DNA of 28,122 nucleotides from Chrysochromulina tobinii (Eukaryota; Haptophyta; Prymnesiales; Chrysochromulinaceae), in contig JWZX01002379.1 in assembly GCA_001275005.1 (NCBI GenBank), positions 1-28,122 of the forward strand, read 5' to 3'. Each line of letters opens with the position of its first letter. Position 1 is the stretch's first letter. The notes beneath the pieces were generated by a model. That model did not search any database. It was not told the origin of the DNA and saw only the letters and a list, made by a program, of their open reading frames with translations. A program made the translations under genes and the position numbers. Below are positions 9,586 to 18,076 of the stretch, piece after piece.

Positions 9586-11616
9586 ATGGCTGGCCTTCAC
9601 GAATCGGTCCTCCTTGACGAATTTGGCACCTCGCCAGACTCTGGCAACGAAAAGCGCTCGTTGATCGACGATTCACGCGCAGACGCTGGCAACGAAAAGT
9701 GCTCGCTGACCGACGCTTTACGCGGTGCTTCACACGGTGAGTTTATCCACGAGCGGCTTCGATACGACGTGAATCAGCGCGATGCTGATGGGCAAACGGC
9801 GTTACTCGTAGCATGCGAGGAGAACCTGCCAGCCGTCGTGAAGGCACTGCTAGAAGCCGGAGCGCACGTCGACAAACAACGTCATGATGGGTACACCCCG
9901 CTGCTAATGGCTGCCGAATCGGGTGCTGCCGAGTGTTGCAGCATCCTTTGCCACCACTTGGCCGACGTCCATAACGCGCTGCCTGAGACTGGTGCGTGTG
10001 CGCTCTCGATTGCGTGCGTGGAGGGCCACAATGCCGTGGTGCACGCGTTGCTCGCTGCCGGCGCGCGCCTCGACCAGCGGCTGCACGATGGCAGCACAGC
10101 GCTCGTCATGGCTTGTCGGCACGGCCGTGCGAGCACTGTGCAGCTGCTCATCGATGCCGACGCCGACATCCACCTGGGCTGCGAGCTCGGCAGCCCTCTG
10201 TACGCGGCAACCTTTGAGGGACAGGCAGCGTGCGTGCAGGTGCTCATCGCGGCTAGGGCGCACCTCGACAAGACAGACGGGCACGGTGAGACGGCGCTGT
10301 ACACTGCGTGCGAGCGCGGAGAGCACGAGTGCGCGGCGGCCCTCATCGCTGCCGGATGCGCGCTCGAGCTTGCGTCGAATAGCGGCCTGCGCCCGCTACA
10401 TGCGGCGTGCTACGCGCGTCGGCCCGAGTGTGCAAGTCTCCTTCTCCAGGCGAGGGCGGAGGTCGAGGGCACCGAGCCGCAGGTTGGATGGACTGCCCTC
10501 GAATGGGCTCGAAAGGGCGGCGACCCGCGCTGCATCGACCTGTGCGAACGCGAGGCGGCCAGGGTGAGCTCTTCAGGCTGTGAAGAGGCTGCCACCTGTG
10601 AAGAGGCTACCGGCTGTGAAGAGGCTGCCGGCTGTGAAGAGGCTGCCGGCTGTGAAGAGGCTGCCGGCTGTGAAGAGGAGCTCGCAACGCTCCTCGGCGC
10701 GCTCGCTCTCGATCACTTGCATCCACGCCTCGTGTCGGAGGAGCTGACTGTGAGGCTGCTGCGCTCGATGTCGGACCTACCAGGCATGCTCGCAGAGCTG
10801 GGCATCGCCCGAGCAGACGCCGCGCGCCTCGCGGCGGCGCTGCGTGCACCCGCCACTTCCCCAACGGCTGTCGCGCCCGACCAAACCCCGCCGCCTCCTC
10901 CTCCTCCGTCACTGCCGCTGCATGCTCTGGGCCGTGTGCCCGCCGCTGTGTACATCAACCTCGCTTCCCGCACCGACCGGCGACGTGCGATGGAGGCGGC
11001 GCTACCCGCCGTGGGCTTGGGGCACGCGGAGCGCTTCGAGGCGCTCACGACAGCGCCACCGAGCTGCGCAGCGAGCCACGTGGCGCTCTGGCGACGTTGC
11101 GCCGCGAGTGAGGCGCCCTTGCTCATCCTCGAGGATGACGTGAGCTTCGGCACGCCTGAGGTGGACGCGTCATGCCGAGCGCTCATGCGCGCCGTGGAAG
11201 GCGCATCGGAGCTGCCGGCCGAACGGCTGGTTGTGCTCTTTCTGGGGGCTGAGGCGACGGTGCGTGAGAGCGCACCCTCGCTCCGCGCCAAGGTGTGGAT
11301 CTGGGCCGCTCGAGCGACCTCTGTCACCTCTGAGCTGCTCGAAGTGACCTGGGCTTGGCAGACGCATGCCTACCTCCTGTGGCCGGCCGCGGCGCGCGTG
11401 CTGCTGGCCGGGCTACCCGTCGACGCGCCCGTCGATGTGTACCTCAGCCGGCACTTTCACGAGGGCAAGCTGTGCGGCCTGGTCGCGCGGCCCCATCTGG
11501 CGAAGCAGCACGATCCGTACCGCGGGGGCGACGTGGAGCACTCGTCGCTACAAGATCGTGCACGGATGGGTCTTTCGAACCGGCTCGCCGCCGAGACGGC
11601 CGCTGGGCTGCGCTGA
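9586..11616 (+). CDS. Ankyrin repeat - SAM-like - glycosyltransferase family 25 fusion protein
   Basis: 676 residues from the ATG at 9586. Residues about 45-325 are ankyrin repeats of roughly 33 residues with the DGxTALxxAC...GHxxxVxxLLxAGA pattern. A Cys-Glu-Glu-Ala repeat (18-bp DNA unit) follows. Residues about 365-420 look like a SAM helical domain (LATLLGALALDHLHPRLVSE ... LGIARADAARL). After a Pro run, residues about 453-640 match GT25 (LPS/collagen beta-galactosyltransferase type): VYINLASRTDRR, ASHVALWRRC, the EDD metal-binding motif at 516-518, and late conserved HAYLLWP and ARPHLAKQHD. No signal peptide or membrane anchor is seen, which is odd for a glycosyltransferase. It may act in the cytosol or be recruited by the ankyrin/SAM part. 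The domain calls are sound; the substrate is unknown. Confidence 0.86.
   Translation: MAGLHESVLLDEFGTSPDSGNEKRSLIDDSRADAGNEKCSLTDALRGASHGEFIHERLRYDVNQRDADGQTALLVACEENLPAVVKALLEAGAHVDKQRHDGYTPLLMAAESGAAECCSILCHHLADVHNALPETGACALSIACVEGHNAVVHALLAAGARLDQRLHDGSTALVMACRHGRASTVQLLIDADADIHLGCELGSPLYAATFEGQAACVQVLIAARAHLDKTDGHGETALYTACERGEHECAAALIAAGCALELASNSGLRPLHAACYARRPECASLLLQARAEVEGTEPQVGWTALEWARKGGDPRCIDLCEREAARVSSSGCEEAATCEEATGCEEAAGCEEAAGCEEAAGCEEELATLLGALALDHLHPRLVSEELTVRLLRSMSDLPGMLAELGIARADAARLAAALRAPATSPTAVAPDQTPPPPPPPSLPLHALGRVPAAVYINLASRTDRRRAMEAALPAVGLGHAERFEALTTAPPSCAASHVALWRRCAASEAPLLILEDDVSFGTPEVDASCRALMRAVEGASELPAERLVVLFLGAEATVRESAPSLRAKVWIWAARATSVTSELLEVTWAWQTHAYLLWPAAARVLLAGLPVDAPVDVYLSRHFHEGKLCGLVARPHLAKQHDPYRGGDVEHSSLQDRARMGLSNRLAAETAAGLR
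10577..10679 (+). repeat. 18-bp tandem repeat coding EEAAGC units
   Basis: About six copies of a unit containing TGTGAAGAGGCTGCC encode a Gly-Cys-Glu-Glu-Ala-Ala array between the ankyrin and SAM-like parts. The copies are almost identical, so expansion is recent. Confidence 0.88.
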
Positions 11617-12221
11617 ACACCCACGGTCTGGCTCTTCATCCTTGGATTGCATAACGTCGTTGGGCAATGCCTAGGATGAGAGCCACGTGACCTACAATAC
11701 AATTCGCATGCCATACAACGACCCGTGCTACGCGCCCGTGCTGCCGCGATACAATTCACATGCCATACAACTACTCATACTCGTGCTACGAGCCCACGTG
11801 CAGCCAAGAGCTCGGCCGACGGTTTACGAGCGCATGCGTTGTCATCTCAAAAGTTCAACACGTCGGCCACGCTGTCGGCTGCAGGGGCTCGCGGGCTGCA
11901 CACCCTCTCGCGCGTAACTGCTAACTCCCGCCCAGAAGCAAGCTAGGTAAGTCGGCTGTTTTTGCTTGCTTGCTGTGTACCTCGTGGCTGCCCCGCCCCG
12001 CACACGCAGACATCACCCGGACCCACCACCAACGACCAGGTGCCGCAGGCCCAGCCGCCTTTTGTGTGGGGGAGTTGTCTTGACTTGGGCGCGAAGGTTG
12101 CCAGGTCATCTCAGTCACCCATTCACAGTCAATGTTTAATTCACACGTGTGGCCGTGTACATGGCCGACCTCGTGTCTCGTGGCGTCGTGAAGCTGCTCA
12201 CTTTGATCGCACGATCGGATA
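11617..12221. other. Spacer between the ankyrin-GT25 gene and the SDR gene
   Basis: No gene is seen. Two imperfect copies of a unit of about 45-50 bp start at 11697 and 11749; both share ATACAATTC, CATGCCATACAAC and GTGCTACG. The last 200 bases should hold the SDR promoter and 5' leader. Confidence 0.5.
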
Positions 12222-13364
12222 ATGCGCGTCCTGGTGACGGGCGCATCCGGGTTCGTCGGTTCTCACGTCGTGCGGACGCTTCTCGAGAGACACTACACAG
12301 TCTTTGGACTCACACGCGGCCAGCGCACGATACCGGAGGGCGCGACCGCTCTAATTGGTGACGTGGAGGATGTTGCTAGCCTTCTTAACGCGATCAGGAC
12401 GTCAAACTGCCACATCGTGATCAATTGTGCGGGCGTGTACGCATGGTGGCTTCCCGACCCGTCGCAGTTTGAGGTAAACGCTACGGGTGTGCAAAACCTC
12501 CTCGAAGCCCTCGCCGAGACTCCAGCTGTAGCACTCGTGCATGTGTCCACAGTGCTGGCCTATGGACGGTGCTGCGCTCCCAAGGAGACTTTCAATGAGT
12601 CAACGCCCGTGGGTCCGCACTCGAGCCAGTACGCGGCCAGCAAGCATCGAGGCGACCTTCTCGCCCAGCAGGCCTTCGACGCGGGCCGCTTGCGCGGATG
12701 CACGCTCTTCCTTGCATGCTGCATCGGTGCAGACCCGAAGCTGGTGGACTCGAATCGCGATGTGATGCGCATCCTTGACCTCGTTCAGGGCGCTGTGCCT
12801 GCCACGATCGTGAGCGATGTGGTCTTCACTTACGTGCACGTGCGCGATGCGGCGGAGGCGATCGTGCGCGCCACGGAGCGCGTGAGCGGTCGTGGTGGCA
12901 GTGGCAGCAGCAGCGGCAGCGGCAGCGGCAGCAGCGGAGCTCACCGTCGTCGCACAATGGCCGTAGATGGCGAGCGCTGGTTGATCGGCGATCAGCAGCT
13001 GAGCACCAAGGAGTTCTACGGGCTCATCGCGCAGATCTCGGGGCAGCCTGCGCCTGCGTATGAGATTCCAGCGTGGCTCGCGCGAATCAGCGCACGTGGG
13101 CTGACCATCTGGTCGAACTGGGTGAGCAGACGGCCTCCGGCGGCGCCAGTCGACTTGGTGAGTACAGCCGTGGGCGGCACGCTGTGCTTTAGCGCGGACA
13201 GATCGAAGCGAGAGCTCGGGATGGAGTACACACCCATACGCACCGCGTTCGCTGAGGCGATCGACTACGTGACCGACGTGACCATGCATACGGGCGCCAA
13301 GGGGATCGCGGACGCGATCGCCGCGGCGGATGAGAGAGGGCCGCTCGTGTCGGCGCAGGAGTAG
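12222..13364 (+). CDS. NAD(P)-dependent extended SDR: epimerase/dehydratase, dihydroflavonol reductase/3-beta-HSD-like
   Basis: 380 residues, a normal length for the family. The N terminus has the Rossmann dinucleotide-binding motif TGASGFVGSHV (residues 6-16). The active-site Tyr137 and Lys141 lie in YAASKHRGD (YxxxK), with the catalytic Ser/Thr in VHVSTVLAYG (about 109-110). The stretch NCAGVYAWWLPDP followed by NATGVQNLLEAL is typical of the dihydroflavonol-4-reductase/HpnA-like branch. A Gly/Ser/Arg insert encoded by GGC/AGC triplets (about 12893-12943) interrupts the C-terminal substrate-binding half, probably as a surface loop. The substrate cannot be read from the sequence; sugar nucleotide, steroid or flavonoid-like substrates are all possible. 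No intron is needed. Confidence 0.9.
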   Translation: MRVLVTGASGFVGSHVVRTLLERHYTVFGLTRGQRTIPEGATALIGDVEDVASLLNAIRTSNCHIVINCAGVYAWWLPDPSQFEVNATGVQNLLEALAETPAVALVHVSTVLAYGRCCAPKETFNESTPVGPHSSQYAASKHRGDLLAQQAFDAGRLRGCTLFLACCIGADPKLVDSNRDVMRILDLVQGAVPATIVSDVVFTYVHVRDAAEAIVRATERVSGRGGSGSSSGSGSGSSGAHRRRTMAVDGERWLIGDQQLSTKEFYGLIAQISGQPAPAYEIPAWLARISARGLTIWSNWVSRRPPAAPVDLVSTAVGGTLCFSADRSKRELGMEYTPIRTAFAEAIDYVTDVTMHTGAKGIADAIAAADERGPLVSAQE

Positions 13365-13747
13365 AGTGCCAAGGCAGGATGTAGCATGTACCGTTATCCC
13401 TCGAATTGGACGCGCGGAGGTGACCTGACCGAGGGTGTCAGAGTTGCTTTGAGCGTCGCGTGAGGGGGACCGGGGACGAGGGACGTGCAGCAGACTAGAG
13501 ACTTTTACAGACTCTGTCCGGCGAGGGAGAAGGGACTCGACTCACACCGGCCACGAAAGTCGCACGGATCGTGCATTCTGATTCTCGGAATCGCCGTGCG
13601 GCCCGTGATGCGCTTCTGCTTGGATGCCGTGCCGTGCATTTGTACGAGCCCACTCCCTTCTCTCACACAAATTCCATTCACACAGTAACACAAACTCCTT
13701 TTTAGGTTTTGGGAAACTCTCGAGCGCTCGGTTTTTCTCGCCCCGCC
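13365..13747. other. Spacer and 5' leader upstream of the phosphatase gene
   Basis: No coding region is supported. A pyrimidine-rich, CACA-rich stretch at about 13640-13740 leads directly into the phosphatase ATG and is probably its leader or core promoter. Confidence 0.45.
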
Positions 13748-14473
13748 ATGAGCGTTGCCAGTGCAGCCACCTTCGCTCGCACGTCACTTGGTCACAACTT
13801 TGTGCTTCGCAAGCCTCTTGCCAAGGCCACCGCCAACAAGTGCGCCGAATGCGGCTGCGACATCAGGGAGCATTCCCGCGAGGAGGTCGACGATCAGCAG
13901 CTGCTGGCGGTCGTGGCAACGCAGGATGATGGCAGAGCATCGGTCGTGCTTCCTAGCGAGCTCGCAGTGGGCAGCTACAAGGCAGCTCTCCGTGTGTGCA
14001 AGGAGGACCCCACCACCAGCAGCAGCGTGGTGCTGAATTGCGCGGGGCACAAGCTGCACGACTTTCTGCCAACCACGCGAGCCGAATTCGACAGACTCCG
14101 CAATGAGTCTCCACCGCGGCTCTTGGACCTTGAATGGGAGGACTCAGAGACATTTGACATTGAACTCGAAGACATCGTCCGCGCTCTCGTCTGGGCGCGC
14201 GAGTGCGTGGCCGCGGGCAAGATGGTCGTCGTCAGCTGCGCACAGGGCAAGAGCCGCTCCGGGGCACTCGCAACCGCCTATGTAATGGCCAAGTTCAAGG
14301 TTGGAGTGGCCGTGGCGCTGGCCCGGGTCCAGGCCTCTAGGCCGCTAGTGCAGCCCAACCCGACCTTTATGAAGGCGCTCGAGGCTTATGCAGCCGACAT
14401 CCACAAGCAGCCCGCACCTTCCTCGCCCGCACCTGACTGTCGGCCCGGTCAGGCGACAGTGGGAAGTGAGTGA
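13748..14473 (+). CDS. Dual-specificity-type protein phosphatase (CX5R)
   Basis: 241 residues from the ATG at 13748, which has a good context (GCCATGA). The phosphatase signature is SCAQGKSRSG, giving the nucleophile Cys164 and phosphate-binding Arg170. The following helix ATAYVMAKFKVGVAVAL and RPLVQPNPTFMKAL are typical of the DUSP fold. Asp131/Asp132 in LEWEDSETFD are candidates for the general acid. The usual His before the Cys is Ser163 here, an uncommon change that may alter the acidity of the Cys. A Cys cluster near the N terminus (CAECGC, residues 32-37) might bind metal. The substrate is unknown. Confidence 0.88.
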   Translation: MSVASAATFARTSLGHNFVLRKPLAKATANKCAECGCDIREHSREEVDDQQLLAVVATQDDGRASVVLPSELAVGSYKAALRVCKEDPTTSSSVVLNCAGHKLHDFLPTTRAEFDRLRNESPPRLLDLEWEDSETFDIELEDIVRALVWARECVAAGKMVVVSCAQGKSRSGALATAYVMAKFKVGVAVALARVQASRPLVQPNPTFMKALEAYAADIHKQPAPSSPAPDCRPGQATVGSE

Positions 14474-14799
14474 CAGGTTATATGTGACGGCCATTATATG
14501 TGAACGAGCTACCCTACAGTGATGAAAGGCTTGTGGATGTTTTTGATCGTCCCTCTCTCTGACGTCTTCACAGTGTATGAATTTATTGAGTTGAACACAC
14601 GTCCCCTCGTCGGTAAAAAGACACCGGGGGGAGCCGGGACACACACGGGGCACACTCGGTGGAGGTCCGCTGACGGATGTTTTGCATGGACCGCTGTTTG
14701 TCCACTGTGTGTTGCAAATTCTCCCCCCGTGCAGTTCGCCCCTGAAATTCGACGTGGCGCGGGTGCCCCCGAGCCCCGTCGCGCTCGCGCCGCGCAGCA
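14474..14799. other. Spacer between the phosphatase gene and SBP2
   Basis: It holds two TTATATGTGA units near 14478-14505 and the second copy of the dispersed 18-bp word (14616-14633). It presumably carries the SBP2 promoter. No RNA gene was seen. Confidence 0.45.
14616..14633. repeat. 18-bp dispersed word, copy 2
   Basis: AAAAGACACCGGGGGGAG is identical to the copy at 8837-8854. It lies about 170 bp upstream of the SBP2 start codon. Confidence 0.7.
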
Positions 14800-17700
14800 A
14801 TGGACGACGAGGCGAGCAACGCTTCATCGCAGAACACGAGTGCTGCATCGAGCAGCAGCACCGGTCTCAACCCAACCGCACTTGTCTTTGTGCCGGGAGG
14901 AAACCCTAATGCCGCTCCATTCGTGCCTGGCGGGATGGTGTTTGCTCCACCAAAAGGATACTGGGGCTTGTCCGCGCCGGCAGACCAGACACAGTGGTAT
15001 CAACCGGCCGGAGCTCGTGCGCCGCGCCAGCAACAAGAGCTGCAGCAGCCTGGCCACTTGCCACCACGGCGTGCAGCGCAGGAGCAAGCCACGGCGGCGC
15101 GCTCACCCAAGAAAGCTGAGAAGAGGCCGGACGAGCCGCCCACCTTCCTCCCCGCCGCAACCTTCGAGGGCGCCAAGCCCGGCTACGCCTTCCGTGCAGG
15201 CGACGACGGCATCGGCTACTACAAGGACCCAAAGCAGAAGCCGACGAAGCTCACGAAACCCAAGGACCCAGAGAAGGCCGCTGCGGCCAAGGCAGCCAAG
15301 GCGGCCAAGGCAGCCAAGAAGGAGAACGAGAAGGGCAAGGAGGGCCCCGCTGGCTCCAGCGAAGCCGCCACGACTGATACGATCGCCGCCGCTCCGACCT
15401 CTAACCACGCCGCCGCCGGCGTGGAGAGCGCCATGTCAGCGGGCGGCAGCTCTGGCAGCGCTGCTGGCTCGGGCGCGAGCGCCGTGGTGAACGCGCGCGG
15501 GGAGGGGTCGGCAGCGCCGGTTTCGTCGGTTTCGTCGGTTTCGTCGGCAGCGCCTCCCAAGGCGCCATTCAGCTGGGCCGCTGCCGTTGCCAATCCGAGC
15601 CCCATGCGCTCGCGACCCATCCGAGACGAGGGCGTGCCCGACGCAGCTGCATCGCCACGCCCCGATGGCGCTGGTAGCGGCAAAGGCGCTGGCGGCGCCA
15701 GCAAGGGTGACGGCAAGGGCGACGGTGGCACCAAAGGCGGCGGCAAGGGCGGCCGCGGTACCGGTAGTGGCCTCGATACGTCTGGCAGTGGCACGGGCGG
15801 CGGCAAGGGCGGCACGGGCGGGCGGGGTGCCAGCGGCGCCAAGGGCGGGGGCGGTGACGCACCCGGAGCACCCGATGACAATGGCGGCAAAGGTGGCGGC
15901 CGTGGCGGTGGCGCCAAGGGCAGGGGCAAGGGCGCTGCCACGGGCGGCCTTGCCACTGCGTCTGTCGGCGCCCTGGCCGCGGCTGCCCGTGCTACCGAGG
16001 CGGCGGAGGAGGGCGACCATGCCTCTGCACGCGTGCAACGCGAGCAGGAGGAGGAGGAGCCAGCAAGTCTTCGAAGGCCCAAGACTTCCGGCCTGCTGTG
16101 GAACTCGCAGACGGGCTCGCTCGTACCTTCAAAGGGCAAGGGGGGTGGCGGCGCCACTGCTGACGCGGCAGGTGCCAAGGGCGATGCAGGCGGCAAGAGC
16201 GGCGGAGGAGCTGCCAAGGGCTCCTTCGCCGCCGCCGCCGCAAGTGCGAGTCAGAATGCGAGCGCCCGAACCCGGGACGGCGCCCAAGACGGCGCCGGGA
16301 GCGCCACCTCTGGCGCCCACGACGGCGCCACCTCTGACGATGCAGCACCGGTGGCGCAGCCGCCCAAGGTGGCGGGCGTGTGGGGAAACTCGGCGGCGCT
16401 CTCGTCGATCAAAAAGGCGCCCGCGGCGCCGGTGCGCCGACTACAGCTCAATCTCACGGCCGAGGCGGTGGCGCTCATGCGCGAGGAGTTTGAGGAGGTC
16501 GCGTCACGCATGGCAAAGGCGGCAGCAGAGGAGGCAGGCAAAGAGCCCCTGGACGTTGATGGGACAAGGCACACCAGCTACGTCAACCAAGGCCGTGGCG
16601 GCGGCAACAGGACGGCGAAGAGTGAGGGCACCGCCACCGCCACCGCCACCGCCACCGCCACCGCCACCGCCACCGCCACCGGCAGCGGGGCAACCCAATT
16701 CGGCGTCGAGGCCAAGGCAGCGGAGCCGAAGAAGACCGAGTCCAAAGCCCCACAGGGTTCGTCAGTGGAGCCACAGGGTTCGTCAGTGAAGACCGAGTCC
16801 AAAGCCCCACCCGCAGGGAGGAAGGCCACCGAGGCTCGAGACACGTCCCCTACGAAGCGCACTGGGGCGCCCGCCACGGCGCCCATGCCCATTCCGCTGC
16901 CGCCGCCTACGGACGCCATCGACCTCTTCCCCTCTTTGCCATCGAAGCCGAAGCCGACGCCGACGGTGGCGGCGTCTGCAGGACTCACCAGCAGTGCTGC
17001 GAGTGCGGTGGGTGCGGTGGGAGGCGGCTGGGCGGCGGCTGGGGCGAGCGTTGTGGTGAGCAAGCCCGCTGCGTCCCCGAAGGCCGATGGCGGCACCCAC
17101 CGCGGCGCCAAGCCCACCGCGGCCACCTCATCCTCGTCACAGCCATCCACATCCCAGCCCCAGAAGCCCCAGCCGGGAATGCTCAAGGTGCCAGGGGGCA
17201 CTGAGAGCAAGAGCAGTGCGCCCGCTGCTAAGGGGGCACCGGACAAGCCCGCGTACCAGAAGCCCAAGCCGCAAGCTAATGTGATGCTCTCCGATCTCTT
17301 CGACCTGATGCTCGCCGCCAAGCCTGCCAAGAAAAAGGGCGGCAAGGGCGTTGTCAGCGAGGCAGCTGAGGGGAAGAACAAGCCGCTCAACCTCACCATG
17401 GGCCAACGTGGATCTTTGAAAGAGAGTGGCGCCAAGAACACGGGCGTGAACACCGCCGGTACGGCGCTCAGTGGGCTCGGGAAGACTCAGATGAAGGGCA
17501 AGGAGAAGGTCGGACCGAAAAAGGTTCGTCTCTCGAAGATGAAGAAGACCATCCTGAAGGAATTGATGATGAAGCACGGGATCCTCGGCAAGAAGGCCGC
17601 CGATCAGACCTCGGCAGAGGAGGGCGGCGGTGCTGCCAGCGGGTCGCCCGCCGAGGTGCCGGCACCCGAAGGGGGCAGTGTGGCCGCTGCCCCCGACTCT

Positions 17701-18044
17701 GGCGCTGCTGAGGTGAGTGGAAAGGTGAGTGGAGAGGGTGCTGATGCTGCTAAGGCGAGTGGGGAGGTGAGTGGAGAGGGTGCTGGCGATGCAGCGGTGG
17801 AGGCAGTGGAGGTGGAGGAGGCGGAGGAGGTGGAGGAGGCGATGACCGCCGACGAGCTGGTGGACGCAGCGTTTGCTCTTCTCTACCCGGATGCAATAGC
17901 GGGGGAGAGGAGGGGGAGAGGAGGGGGAGGAGGGGGAGAAGGGGAGGAGGGGGAGAGGGGGAGGAGGAGGAGGGGGAGGGGGAGGCAGAGCCGGACGCGT
18001 TGCTGGCTGCGGCGACGGCGCTTCTGAGCGGCGAGGTGCTCGCC

Positions 18045-18076
<32 letters not shown>

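Noticed and set aside
10577-10679. Regular 18-bp repeats as a possible CRISPR-like array
   Set aside because: The copies are head to tail without spacers and in frame with the coding sequence.
15219-16217. Minus-strand Pro/Ala-rich open frame opposite SBP2
   Set aside because: It is a mirror of the Gly/Lys/Ala-rich plus-strand coding and contains no recognisable domain.
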